A stretch of 64,000 nucleotides of DNA, taken from Homarus americanus. Its lineage: Eukaryota; Arthropoda; Malacostraca; Decapoda; Nephropidae. Positions 31,986-43,510 of this stretch are shown here, one piece after another. The notes beneath the pieces are model-generated. The model was not told the DNA's origin. It worked only from the letters and a program-made list of their open reading frames with translations, and searched no databases. The stretch spans positions 4,542,965 through 4,606,964 of the forward strand of contig NW_024753828.1 in assembly GCF_018991925.1 (NCBI RefSeq). Reading direction: 5' to 3'. The position numbers and the translations under genes are program-made. The first letter of the stretch is position 1, and the number at the start of each line of letters is the position of its first letter.

Positions 31986-32033
<48 letters not shown>
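31770..32033 (+). mobile_element. LINE family B 3' end
   Basis: Has the decayed last codons (agcccagtcccaaccattgt aaaaattatc; compare VPTIVKII) and the 3' UTR with tgtatattttcagccttcct, aataaaccgctaattatt, then an (ATT)n run at 31984-32032. Confidence 0.8.
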
Positions 32034-32037
<4 letters not shown>

Positions 32038-32379
32038 ATTAGATAAGATAAGATAGGATGAGATAGGATAAGATGACGTGGAATAGGATAGAATAGTAGA
32101 CAGCAGGGCCGGTATGCAGGCTTTGGCAAGAATCAGCTTTGAGGATAATACTAGTGGTGATTCAACATCGTGACCCACTCCTGTCACCCCCCCCCCTTAA
32201 CCCCAGTCCGTAATAACTGGTTTCTCGTAACATCCACTCCCACACGGATGTAAACCTTAACTGACTGCTTCATCAAACTGATTGTCATAACACCCGTTCC
32301 GCCAAAGATAAAGAGGAAGTAATTAAATAATATTAATGCTTAGATGTGCGTACGTGCGGGTGTGTGTGTAATCATCATT
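32034..32379. other. no gene seen
   Basis: Starts with GATAA/GATAG-rich sequence (about 32040-32100). Nothing coding. Confidence 0.4.
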
Positions 32380-32535
32380 ATATAATAATTAACAGTTTAT
32401 TGAAAGAGTTCTGCGGCCCGAAGGCTGAAAATATATAATGGACAAAAATTACTTGTTACATACAAAGTCGTTTTACAAAAGCTTTCATTACTGAAAGGAG
32501 AAGGAACATGAATTGAACATACAAATTATTATAGT
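32380..32535 (-). mobile_element. LINE family B 3' end, minus copy
   Basis: Reversed: ttcagccttcgggccgcaga and ctttcaataaactgttaatt. The hairpin GCC-TTCG-GGC (about 32414-32427) keeps the UUCG loop. The tail is attattatataatg rather than a long (ATT)n. Confidence 0.72.
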
Positions 32536-32950
32536 TTACAGTTGATGGCCCGGACGTGTGTGTGTGTGTTTTATGACCCCTTTGATATGACCCTTTTAAA
32601 ATTTGTCGCAATTTTTATGAGTTACCGCCAGACGGACGTTCTCTCACACTGGCGAACAACTCTCAGACACAGGGAAAAGGGAGAATATTGATTGCCACAG
32701 CTCACCAAATAGTTTCCAGGAGGCATCAGTGAGGCAAAACTCTTAACTCGAGCTCAACTTGTTCTCAAGACACACGAGCGGATAGGCGGGAAAAGGAGGG
32801 ATGGATGGACGCAAGGTATAAAGGACGGACGGACGGGAGATGGGCGGTCGGACGGACGGACGGGAGATAGACGGACGGACGGACAGTATGCAAGTTTCAT
32901 TGAGGCTTAATTCTCTACTGTTTCCGTTCGACCGCCGGTGGTAGATGAAA

Positions 32951-33009
<59 letters not shown>

Positions 33010-33510
33010 GGTAGCATGTCATTAAAAACAAATCAATAAAAATAATAAACGTGATAGTTCAAGGTTCATACAAACAGTTAGCACTCGAGGAAGGGTTAAG
33101 TAAACGTCGCTTGATCATTGTTCGCTCGTACACACACACGGAAGAAGGCTTGAAGACTAAGTTGGTGGAAACACAGGACAGAGTGGAAGCGGGTCATCGT
33201 GCTTATCATCTCTGGTGGCTTAGTTATTTGTCAACAGTTCCATGACAGTGGCTACCTGGTCACAAGATGGAGGGTTGTTGAGGTGGTCCAGCTCCAGGTG
33301 CTGAGTAATCTGAATATATACGTTGCTGTTTTAGTTGAACAGGGAATGGCATAGTATTCTTTCCAGCACTGAAGGATGGCATTGTGTTAGCTTCTGTCAC
33401 ACATAGAGATGGTAGTATTATATAAATATGGGCTTATAACATATATTCATTATACATTCTATCACCCAGAGTAATGAGCATCTAAGCTAGAATAAGTATT
33501 TGTTTAATTT
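32536..33510. other. simple repeats, no gene
   Basis: A (GGAC)n-type tract (32800-32890) and (AC)n at 32953-33006 within otherwise unremarkable sequence. The 33051-33245 plus frame is not recognisable. Confidence 0.45.
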
Positions 33511-34150
33511 TTATTTGCCCCGGAGGGGGCTAGTTTATTGGGCACTCCCTTACATCTTGTACAAGGTGAAGCGCAAAAACGTTTACAGCGCCCATCTGGG
33601 AAGCATGCGTAGTTCATGCTTGCCTTTATGACTCGTGCATTAAGGGCGTAAAAGACTGAAGGGTCATGGGTTTTGTCAGCAAGTTACATAAAGTGACAGA
33701 ATGATGAGTGTGTGGGGGGGAAATTCCCGGTACAATTTATCAGTTTAAGGCAAAGCGTGGCAGGTCCCTAATAATGTCAAGTGCCAGGCCTGTCACTAGG
33801 AGGAGGGATATCTGGTCAGGGAGGGAAGAGGTGTTGGTAACAGGGTCATCAGTGGTTTGTAGGTCAGAAAGTCAGGAGTTACTCTGGGAGTTTAGGTAGG
33901 GCCCCTGGGAGTAGAGACTGGGGTGTCGGGCATTGAGGCCCCCCACAAGGAGGGTGGAGGTGTGGTAGGACAGGTACAGTAGAGGTGGAGGGAGGCACAT
34001 AGACAGTGACAATATTGAGGGACATACCTTTTAGTGTGATTGTGATGGCGTGGATGTCGGCAGTGTCGGCTTCAAGGGGGACGTCGAGAGGTTGGTAGGG
34101 GACGTCCTTCTTGGCGTAGATAACACCATCTTGACAGCCCATTAACCTCT
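33511..34150 (-). pseudogene. family G LINE: endonuclease end and 3' UTR
   Basis: On the minus strand, 34142-33879 encodes a fragment of an APE-type endonuclease domain: CQDGVIYAKKDVPYQPLDVP then HAITITLKGMSLNIVTVYVP, matching the strand preceding the VYxPP motif of jockey-superfamily LINE endonucleases. It then passes into the same 3' UTR as 26755-27100, ending aataaactagccccctccgg ggc and an AT tail at 33511. The RT domain is missing, so this is another deleted copy. The near-identical architecture of two deleted copies is noteworthy. Confidence 0.72.
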
Positions 34151-34762
34151 ACACCCCGCCCTCTGTTTTTGTCATAGTTTTCGTTAATGGCCTTTTAAAG
34201 TAAGGTTACTCTCCAGCCACCAGTTCATAGCCCGACACCATACCCTAAAGATCTGTCCCGAGACAAGCTCTCTGGGCTATATACTCGTATACCTGTAGCT
34301 CTGTCTCTCTCAGCTAATTACAAGCTAACAGCCGGTGCTCATTAGTCTGACAATACCAAATAATTGTGCAGACATTACTACCCCAATATAACTAGAAAAT
34401 CACCACGTATGTTTATATTAAACCAAGGAACAACAAGTGAACCGAAAACTACAAATGGGTCTTGTTTAACTTACAAGCTAAGATAACTAAAAGTACAACA
34501 CTGAACAGCTGTGACGATTCCAACTATCAACTAATCTACAACTGTATCAAAGGTGACAAGCCGTGGGAATATCTAACATCTCACTCAGCTGCATCAAAGG
34601 TGTCAGCGATGGAACAACAGTTCAAACAAGTGCCAGCTTTGACATCTCACCACAGCTAGTTCAGTACATTGGTCTTTAATCAGATGAGTGAAGTGGACCC
34701 ACACCGTTGGTTGTTGGACCATAGACAGTGTTGGTGGAAATGAAGAACTCTTATATCTGGTG
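34151..34762. other. no gene seen
   Basis: Unique sequence; a 65-codon plus frame at 34462-34659 has no match. It could be the 5' part of the adjoining minus-strand relic's target. Confidence 0.35.
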
Positions 34763-35610
34763 TCAATTTTCAAACTTCAGCATTTCATGTGTTTTTATAA
34801 TCCAGAATGTGTTCTTCATCTCCTCAAGTTTATGCTGGACCATCGCCTTCCGCTGACGGAGCGTCCGTAGCAGCTTTGATCTGCGACTTAGGTTTGTTGT
34901 TCCAGTCATGAAGGCAAGACGTTTACCGGAGATGAGTAACTGGATTTCTCGGTCATTGTCATCAAACAAATCCTGATGTTTTCTTCTGGACTGGCCGAGG
35001 GCCTCACTGCACATCTTTGGTATTTACTCCAAGTCATCAGTTATCGGGGCGTTCAACAGCCTCTCGTGGAGATGTTCCTTAATAATAGGTTCCGCCTCCT
35101 GACCTTCAAGTTGCATAACACTGAATCTCCTTCCAGCAGCTTGTTGCTTTCGCCGTTTTACAACAACGTGAAGGAAGACTTTGGCTCTGATGGGACGATG
35201 ATCTGTCTCACAATGGTATAAGGTCCGCTTGGCTCTAGTGATGAGCTCATCTCGGCAATTTTTTCTCGGATAACGATGTTCTCAATAATGCACTAATGTT
35301 TGAATCGTAGGTGTTGCCAAGAGCTCTTGAACTTGCGACGCTGCCTGAACAAAATATTGTTGAAGGAGTGGTTGTGTTCGGCATATTTACCGAGGGGGAA
35401 CAGGTCGGCAGTTATTAAACTTGAACACTCAGTGTATGCCAATGGTTCCCTGTCACAGGCCGATATCCTTCCCACCCCTGGCGTTGTTGAGGTTACTAAT
35501 GAGTAACACCTTATCTTCTTTGGAGACACAAGTTATCATTCTATCAAGTTCACAATAAAGTGTCTCCTTGATGTTTTCCTCTGCGTCCAACGTTGGGTCG
35601 TCTGTACAAA
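34763..35610 (-). pseudogene. LINE endonuclease/linker relic (RTE/CFDP2-like)
   Basis: Minus-strand fragments: NLNNARG-like and SSWQHLRFKH (35300-35530), TLYHCETDHRPIRAKV in another frame (about 35160-35220), and EALGQSRRKHQDLFDDNDRE with the following ISGKRLAF (34905-35010) then a basic linker to 34790. The D-H-R-P segment resembles the SDH terminal motif of APE-type endonucleases, and the HQDLFDDND segment the conserved linker found between endonuclease and RT in elements annotated as craniofacial-development-protein-2-like. At least three frameshifts. RT is absent to the left. Confidence 0.6.
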
Positions 35611-35939
35611 AAACCATCTATATGAACTCTTCCCACTGCCAGACCTATTGAGATTCTTCCCGTCAAAATACACCGAAAACCCGCCGAGATTGTAGCATGA
35701 AGAGGAAGGAACATGGGAGTTAATATTACAACAAAAAGATAAATATTGTACTTAAAATCTTTCCTTCCATTACGAACGCATCGACAACACTACACTGCCC
35801 CAGCTACTATGTCTGTTCTGACAATTAATTTATTGGAATTTCCCTCCCGGCAGGACTTGTGCGCGCGGAAACGGAAATATCAAGGATGTTTTCACGTTGC
35901 CTGAGAATTGCAGACGACGAAATAGTGTCTGAGCCTCAC
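35611..35939. other. no gene seen
   Basis: Unique sequence without recognisable exons. Confidence 0.35.
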
Positions 35940-36185
35940 CTCACCTCACAGAGAAGGATAATTAGACAATTTTAAATTTAGGCGCGAGATAGGTAAACAT
36001 TGGTTTGGAAATAAGAGTAGTGGATGAGTGGAACAAGTTACCAAACATTATCATTAACTCGAATTCGCTGGATAGCTTCAAACATAGGTTGGGTGGATAT
36101 AGGAGTGATAGAAGTTGGGTGTAAACGGGACTGCCCAGTATGGCCCGTTGCAGTTTCCTCCAGTCTTATGTTCCTATGACGAAGA
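35940..36185 (+). mobile_element. CR1-like 3' end fragment
   Basis: Decayed C-terminal codons: gatgagtggaacaagttacc parallels the DEWNKL of the CR1-like copy (29090), followed by gatagcttcaaacataggt, a short UTR (gtatggcccgttgcagtttc) and cttatgttcctatgac, a diverged octamer tail. A different subfamily from 27278-29275. Confidence 0.68.
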
Positions 36186-36547
36186 TAACATATACAGAGA
36201 AGGATAACAAAAATAACAAATTCAGAGAAGGATAACATACACGGATATATTAGAGAGATGTACAGCTGTCTCATAACTGACCTGGAAAGATTATTGTCAG
36301 CTTATTTACACGTTCACGGACAACGGTTTAAGCTTACACGAACATGGGACCAAAAACACTCACACGGACATCAGATCAGACATTGAGAAATTAAATCTGG
36401 CACTCGTAAATTTCTTTCTCTCTCATTTTGTCTGTCTGCCTGTGTCATTCTCTCTCTTTTTATCTATATAATCAAATATTAACGTTATAACCTGTAAGTT
36501 AGAGCGGTACACTATACTATAGCAGTCACAACCGCGGCCAACACCCT

Positions 36548-36548
<1 letters not shown>
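36186..36548. other. no gene seen
   Basis: Begins with a reduplicated agagaaggataacatacac phrase. Otherwise unremarkable. Confidence 0.4.

Positions 36549-36602
<54 letters not shown>
36549..36602. repeat. (GT)n microsatellite
   Basis: About 27 perfect repeats. Confidence 0.95.
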
Positions 36603-36606
<4 letters not shown>

Positions 36607-36689
36607 GAGGAAACATTGGATAAACATAAAATTTAACTATAAATCCTATAGATCGTTTTCACTTAATGTATTATATGTGACCAACCTTG

Positions 36690-36875
36690 CGATAGGTCTA
36701 TTGTAGACTATAGGGCTATTGTAGATTACAGGACTACTGTAGACTACAGAACTGCTGTAGACTAGAATTATTGTAGACTATAGGACAACCACAGGACTAT
36801 TGTAGACTATAGGACTACTATAGACTACTATAAACTACAAGACTACTACAGGACTACCAAAGAACTATCACAGCC
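36690..36875. repeat. gtagactataggactatt tandem
   Basis: Imperfect ~20-22-bp units (ttgtagactataggactatt) decaying to the right. Confidence 0.82.
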
Positions 36876-38052
36876 TACAGCAAGCGTAGCCTAACCTCAC
36901 CCCCAGCCACCACAGTCATCACCTTTAAAAGGGTGTGGGTCGCCTTGCTGGAAGATCCATTTGGCTCCACTCCTCCACACTCCACTCCTGCCCCCACCAA
37001 CACCCATCATTGCTTAGAACAAGACTGTAAAAAAAAAAGACTAATTATCCCAGAGCTTTCCATCCAGGCAGGTACTTGGTTAGGTTGAGGGCCATACTCT
37101 GGTTATTGTCCACTGACGTTAGAATGTACAGTCCACGCAAGTTGGTTTTGTGACTATTGGTTATATTATTTTTCTGTTATTTTTGTACCTTCCCGCCAGT
37201 TTAGCACCACGAGTATTGATTATATAACTTGTATAAAAATAACGTTATAAAGAACATTTAGAAACGTTCTTGTTAGATCTCTATCAATGTCAGTGTTCTT
37301 CTTGTGCCAATAAAGATCACCATCATATCTCTAGGCTCCAATGACCTTTGTTATATTACAGTATAATCGGTTGGGGATTGTTCACTTTTTCCGATGATTA
37401 TCCTTTAATCTATTTCTCCACCTCCTTCTCCTCCACCAGTAGCACCGACACTGTCCCAGGCCAGGACTCAGCCAGGAGCGAGCGAGCTGCCTCACTCTGC
37501 TGCATTAAGACTTGCGCATCACACTGCCCAATATCCTCAGAGGCTCGCACACTACGTTCGATTTTTTCACCCTTAAGAGAATTTGGCGGCGTCTGTCAGG
37601 CCAAAATGTCACCAAAGAAGGCACTGTGACATTATCGTAATTAGACAATTGCTTTCAAACCCAAATCAAGTTGTTAAATTAACTCGGAAATCTGTTTAAA
37701 GACTAAGACATGCAAAAGAAAATCTGAGATTGCTATGACGACATCTGGCACCCACACAAATTGGCCATGTTAATAATGCACCACGAGCAGACCTCGACAG
37801 TGGTAATCAATTTATTTTGAGACAAGAATCACAACAACCAAACCCACCTTAAATTAATAACTCTACACCCAGGAACTTTAGATATGGAGATAAATATTTA
37901 TATAAATATTCAGTTAAACTGTTCTATTAAATTACATTATTAGTTCAGCATGTACTGTACAGTGCAAAAAGAACGGATCAAGAAATGTGATAAAAACTTT
38001 AGGATAGGCTAGGTGAAGTTCAGATAACGTACAATAACTAATAATAATAATG

Positions 38053-38092
<40 letters not shown>

Positions 38093-38264
38093 ATATTGTA
38101 TTTTTCTTTATGGTGATGCTCGTGGTACTGTGTAACATTGGTCAGTTTCCCTGCTCATGCTGTGACATCAGGCATGTTGTCCTCGGCGTCTACGAGAATT
38201 TTATCTTTCTTGCCTCGTCCTTTACTCTATTTTAGATTCCTTTAGACTCATTCCACTTCACTGT
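36876..38264. other. no recognised gene
   Basis: A 93-codon plus frame (37348-37629) is not recognisable. The (AAT)n tract lies at 38041-38091. No exon could be supported. Confidence 0.4.
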
Positions 38265-39870
38265 GTTAACCTTTCAGAAATAAACAACATTAAGATTTTC
38301 TACAACCAGGATACAGCTGAGGCATTGAACAACTTCTTTTCCTCGGTGTTCACAAGAGAGGATGCAACTAACCTTCCTGCGTTTGAGGACAGACAGTTCG
38401 ACACAGCACTGACCCACATTGTGTTCGCAGAAGAGGGTATTAGAAATAAACTGTCCAGGCTAAAGGTCCATAAGAGTCCCGGCCCTGACATGGTGCATCC
38501 TAGAGTACTAAGAGAGTTGTGCAACGAGCTTGCAGAGCCCCTGAAGATCCTGTTTTGTAAATGCCTGGATGAACAAATGGTCCCCGGTGAATGGAAAGTG
38601 GCTTATGTGAGTCCTATCTTCAAGAAGGGCGATCGTCACTCCACGAACAACTATAGACCGGTGAGCCTGACCAGCATAATATGTAAAGTACTTGAGAGTA
38701 TTATCAGAGATGCTGCAATGGAACATCTAATACGAAACAACCTTGTAAAGAATTGCCAACACGGTTTTATGCCGGGGCGCTCCTGCTTAACACAATTGCT
38801 CAAGGTATTGGATATTTGGACCCATATTCTGCAACTGGGTGGTAATATCGACAATATTTACCTAGATTTTGCCAAGGCTTTCGACACTGTACCCCATGAA
38901 AGGCTGAAAATCAAACTGGAAGGTTACGGAATTCGGGGAAATGTCCAAGCGTGGATAGAAGACTTTCTACATGACCGCAAACAGTGTGTGGTGATTAATG
39001 GCACGAAATCGTCATCCGTACCTGTCACAAGTGGGGTACCACAGGGCAGTGTATTGGGCCAGCTGTTGTTTGTTTGTTTCATAAATGACATGCCTGACGT
39101 TGTACACTCCTCCATACAAATGTTTGCCAATGATGCCAAGTTATTTCTGGAAATTAAGAACCAAGCAGACTGTGAAGAGCTGCAGAAGGACCTCTGTGGG
39201 CTACAGGAATGGTCGAAGAAATGGCTGCTGAGATTCAAGTGTAAGAGGATGCACCTGGGGCGTACCAATTGTAAGGAGGCGTATCATATGTCCCAATGGG
39301 ATGAAGAAACTGCACTAGTTGAGACTGGAGTACTGTCACCCCGTCTGGTCCCCGAGATATGCTAGGGACTGTCAGTTGGTTGAAAATGTTCAAAGGAGGG
39401 CCACCAGACTGGTGCCTGCACTTCGGCACCTCAGCTACCCTAAGAGATTGGAGCGCCTGAACTTGCCGAGCTTATACTACAGACGGGCAAGGGGGGGACC
39501 TAATTGAGGTATATAGGCATCTGAGGGGGCACTACTCAGTTGAGTGTCCTTACTTGGAGCTGACGGACTCTCGCCCCACAAGGGGTCACAGCTCAAGATT
39601 GAAGAAGCAGCAAGTCCAGAAAACTGTGAGGGCAAGCTTTTTCGGAGTGAGTGTTGTTGTAAACTCTTGTTGCAATCTACCAGAGAGTGTTGTGACGGCA
39701 CCGAGTGTGAGCTCTTTCAAGACAAGACTTGAACAACACTGGAGCGGGTTCAGGTACATTCAGGAGCCGGTGCATGCCCAGTACTTGCCAACAGTGCGTG
39801 ACAGAGACGTGACCGATCGCCCGGGCGGCTAGCGAGCCGATCTTTTGGTGAAGAAGATAAATGAAAAGGA
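38265..39870 (+). pseudogene. LINE family A (CR1-like) reverse transcriptase
   Basis: 5'-truncated. Frame open from 38325 to 39365 (346 codons): ALNNFFSSVFTREDA, HKSPGPDMVHPRVL (38468), PIFKKGDRHSTNNYRPVSLT (38620), NIYLDFAKAFDTVPHE (38855), TSGVPQGSVLGQLLF (39028), then QMFANDAKLF (39118), where the first catalytic Asp has become Asn. Compared with the intact stretch in the copy at 45866-46822, it lacks three residues after LLRF (in frame) and about 60 codons after EETALVET (39330), where the frame breaks; downstream fragments RRATRLVPALRHLSYP (39400) and the C-terminus to 39832 are present. 3' UTR hairpin GGCT-AGCG-AGCC at 39827-39838. Confidence 0.88.
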
Positions 39871-39960
39871 AAGTAATCAGAGACGTGACCGATCGCCCAA
39901 GCTGCTAACGAGCTGATCAGTGGCGAAGAGGATAACAGTAAAAGGTATTTGAAAAATTTA
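39871..39960 (+). repeat. LINE family A 3' tail, extra copy
   Basis: agagacgtgaccgatcgccc aagctgctaacgagctgatcag and gaagaggataacagtaaaag directly repeat the terminal block of the adjoining copy, so the 3' tail is tandemly duplicated. Confidence 0.75.
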
Positions 39961-40109
39961 TTAATCTCAGTGAAACAGCTTTTACTAGTGTTCCTGGTCT
40001 TTCAATAATCAGACTTACTACGTATTACCATTGTTCATATATCTATATCCAATACATGATGAACCTATGTGAACTATTGTGACGATTGCATTATCTATCA
40101 CTGGTGATA

Positions 40110-40328
40110 TAGAACTGAAAACTCTTGGAACAATCTACCAGAGAGTGTTGTGACGGCACCGAGTGTGAGCTCTTTCAAGACCAGACTTGACCAACACTGG
40201 AACAGGTTCAGGCACATTCAGGAGCCATTACATGCCCAGTACTAGCCAACAGTGCGTAACAGAGACCTGACCGACCGCCCAAGCGGCTATAGAACCGATT
40301 AGTGGCGAAGAGGATAAAATAATGTAAA
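40110..40328 (+). mobile_element. LINE family A 3' end
   Basis: Starts at the conserved ctcttggaacaatctaccag and runs through cgagtgtgagctctttcaag to the 3' UTR (caagcggctatagaaccgat). 5'-truncated. Confidence 0.78.
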
Positions 40329-41057
40329 AGTATGATATCACAAGTTTAACGAAATTATATTAACTGAACTGGGATGGGTAAAATTTTTTAAGGTCAACAA
40401 AATCAACGAAAACTAACCTAACCTATTTAAAATAATTTTCAGTGGCGCAAGGTTTATTTCAATTAAGTTAGGATCGTTCCAATTGATTATCTTAAAAAAT
40501 AACGACTAAAATTTTATGCTCGTGTTCGTTGTATTTTCTCAACATTGAGGAAGTTTTGTACTTTGAATAACCTAAAAGAAAAAATGTAAATCGGACACTG
40601 AAACACGTGTTATTAATACTCACAAGTATTATAAGTTATCCCTTTATCGTTTAAAGAGATTGCCTTATCTCAAATACCGTACGAAAATTAGAAGGTTTGC
40701 GTCAATAAATGAGAAGTCATAGTCAGCTGGCGTTATCGCACGTCACCATAATACCGCGCGTCAACTACAAAACAAGAGAAATTTTTATTAGCTCACTGCT
40801 TCCTCTCTTTATATTTATCTCATTTCTTTTCTTCTCAACCATTCTTTTTTCTTCTCTCTTTTTTCTTTCTTCCTCTTATAACCATTGCTTTCCAGATCTT
40901 GTCAGTAACATCTTCACTCTCTCTTGCCCCTGGTTATATAGCTTATTTTCTCTTCTCTATTATTATTATTCTCTCCCTACTCATATCCATTCTCTTAATT
41001 CAAAATCTTCTATTATTATTACCTTATTTACTTATTCCATCTTATATTTTCATTTAG
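40329..41057. other. no recognised gene
   Basis: Low-complexity TTC/TCT-rich stretch at 40795-41050 gives a Ser/Phe/Leu-rich 118-codon frame that I do not regard as a gene. Confidence 0.45.
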
Positions 41058-41082
41058 ATTTGTGAACTAACTCTCTTACTAC

Positions 41083-41158
<76 letters not shown>

Positions 41159-41183
41159 GTAGTAAGAGAGTTAGTTCACAAAT
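41058..41183. repeat. perfect inverted repeat around (TA)n
   Basis: Arms of about 32 bp (atttgtgaactaactctctt then actacacggata) are exact reverse complements on either side of a ~60-bp (TA)n tract. The TA tract is itself self-complementary, so the whole 126 bp can fold as one hairpin. Confidence 0.92.
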
Positions 41184-41316
41184 ATTTCTGCTTCTTCGTG
41201 TCAAAGATTATCACGGTCACTGCCGAGTCTTCTTCTTCCGTTCACTTTCTCTTTTCTCTTACTTTCTCCTGGACGAAAAGTTCACCTAACTTTTCACCTC
41301 TGTGTGTGTGTATATA

Positions 41317-41322
41317 TAATAA

Positions 41323-41383
<61 letters not shown>

Positions 41384-41392
41384 TTATTAATC
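41317..41392. repeat. (AAT)n/(ATT)n palindromic microsatellite
   Basis: An (AAT)n run switches into (ATT)n near 41352, giving a self-complementary tract. Confidence 0.92.
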
Positions 41393-41812
41393 ATAACAAT
41401 AACGAACATGGTGCAATTACAGTATACAGTAGAGTGTAGTCATTGTATAGGCCTAGTCAGCCTACAGTAACCTAGCAACGTTGCCTGTCACTCACTTTAG
41501 AGCTCTAGTTAACGTCTATAGTATGTTGAAAATAAAGGGAAAAGCAATGGGAGGAAACGTAAAATTTGGAAGACAGTTATTTCTTCATATCATTGTAAGT
41601 TATAAAATTGTCATCGACTTTTTCCATTTTCAGGCGAAGAAATTAATATAGGGTGATATTTCCTTGTCATAGCTACGTGAAGCAAACATTCATATGAAAC
41701 AAGCCATAAAACTTTTCAAATGAAATATACTGTGTGTTGGAGTAGGCATTTAGAGTTTGATAGGTAGATGGATATATAAAATTTAATTCACGGAAATCGT
41801 TATACAAATTTT
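41393..41812. other. no gene seen
   Basis: Unique sequence. Confidence 0.4.
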
Positions 41813-41890
41813 AATTGACTTTTCCGGGAATTAGCCAACCCGGGCAGAGGACACCGACCCACATCGGGGCCTGGAGGGGGGGGGGTGGGG
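41813..41890 (-). repeat. short structured retroposon E, copy 1
   Basis: Plus-strand text cgggaattagccaacccggg ... ccgacccacatcggggcctg. Read on the minus strand the unit is about 60 bp with an A-rich tail, as in the copies at 50330-50402, 54793-54862 and 58822-58892. The right side here is a G run. Confidence 0.75.
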
Positions 41891-41974
41891 GCAATATTGA
41901 GAATTGAACCATAAATTCAGAAATGAAAAACGTCAAATAATCAAGAGTGAGAAACGCTATAATATTATATGTTG

Positions 41975-42170
41975 CGTTGTCAAAGTGTGAGAAATAATTG
42001 AGACCCTGTAATTGTGTAAATGAGGCAGAAAGTCAGTTTAATCAGCAACCTGGGACTTGGTCACAATTTTTCGTGATGCCATATGGCAGCAGGGTCTACC
42101 ATTAGACGACACATTATGCTTCCAATATCTTCCCAGGCGGTAGTACCTCCCTGTTTGATAACTGCCTACT
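41975..42170 (-). repeat. interspersed repeat F, copy 2
   Basis: Reverse complement of the block at 25600-25785 and 47115-47320, including ccaatatcttcccaggcggt and the ctgcctactac extension shared with copy 3. Confidence 0.85.
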
Positions 42171-42694
42171 ACGTGTACTTAGTGATAGTATAAAACAATG
42201 TATATAAAGACCAAGTATATAGACAATGTAGCTACAATGAAGGTGCAGGTGTACAAAGTGCAAGTGTTTATAGACAGTGCGGGCAGACAATGCAGTCAAA
42301 ACTAGATTCCGCTCCTTTACGGTATTATATAATATGACACACCGGACCAAGAATTCAGAATAACACTCATTTACAAGGGTGATCCCTGCTAATTTCTATG
42401 CAGTATCTATACGTGATATACTGTACAGAATACATCATATTGGTTACACAATGCATCGCACAATCAGAAGTACCAACCTTACCAAATTAACAGGGCTGAG
42501 GCCTTTCAATGATCGTTACGAAGGTCGTCAGACCTGCAACGGTGCAATTTTTTTTCCACTGTACATACAGGTATATAATGTACGTACATAGCGTGCAGGT
42601 ATACAAACAATATACAGTATGTGCAGGTATAAACTGTATAGTACAAAGATAGCACAGGTATACAATGTACAGTTGTGGACAAAATTACCTGAAC
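42171..42694. other. tacaatgta-rich sequence, no gene
   Basis: Contains scattered gtatacaatgtaca phrases (42180-42330 and 42560-42675), loosely repetitive. No coding match. Confidence 0.4.
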
Positions 42695-42955
42695 AATTAG
42701 CAACTTTTAACTTTTATCCTCTTCACCACTGATCAGCTTGTTAGCTGCTTGGGCGGTCGGTCACGTCTCTAGTTTCGCACTGTTGGCAAGTACTGGCCAT
42801 GTACTGGCTCCTGGATGTATTTTGTACCTGCTCCAGTGTTGGTCAAGTCTGGTCTTGAAAGAGCTAACACTCGGTAACGTCTGAACACTGGGTGATTGTT
42901 CCAAGACTTTACAATTCTCACTCCGAAAAAGTTTGCCTTCACATATACTTCTGAG
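42695..42955 (-). mobile_element. LINE family A 3' end, minus copy
   Basis: Reversed, it has the decayed last codons and the 3' UTR (gaccgcccaagcagctaaca agctgatcagtgg). It preserves the single gctcctggatgtat phrase that is amplified at 59180-59475. Confidence 0.8.
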
Positions 42956-43439
42956 TCTTTTTATATGATTGTTTATATTAATAAAGCAACTTTTTATAAT
43001 ATATTATGTTGGAACTACAAAATGCAAAAAAAATAATATATAAAAAAAAAATCTGAGAAAATGCGTTAAAATTCCAGTCCCATCACCTAATGGTCCTCTA
43101 GTACTGTACTTACACGGCCAGATACTGTACATACAGTGTAAGTATACAAATAATGAACATACAGTGTAGGTATATAAACAATGTACATAGTGTAGGTATA
43201 CAATGTACATACTGTAGATATACAATGTACGTAGAGCTGATATAAAAATAATGTACATAAACAATACAGGTATACAGTATTATAAATGTACAGTACATGT
43301 TGAATGTAAAGTGTACTTGCATGACGATTTTACAAAAGAAATATGGATAGACTGATAGATAGATAGATTGGTTGATTGACTAATGGAAAGAGCTTTATTC
43401 AGAACAACTGTCATAATTTCACATTGATTCTTCATACAC
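42956..43439. other. tacaatgtacata-rich sequence, no gene
   Basis: Imperfect repetition of gtaggtatacaatgtaca phrases at 43130-43300, similar to 42560-42675. Tyr/Cys-rich minus frames are by-products. Confidence 0.45.
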
Positions 43440-43510
43440 TGTAAACAGGCAGTATATGCCCAGTAGTTGCCAACAGAGTGTAACAGAGACGTGACCGATC
43501 GCCCAATAAA
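43440..43510 (+). repeat. LINE family A tail fragment
   Basis: Contains tatgcccagtagttgccaac and agagacgtgaccgatcgccc; ends abruptly. Confidence 0.65.

Noticed and set aside
40709..41065. 118-codon Ser/Phe/Leu-rich plus frame with hydrophobic segments
   Set aside because: Low-complexity TTC/TCT/ATT sequence; no start context, splice signals or family match.
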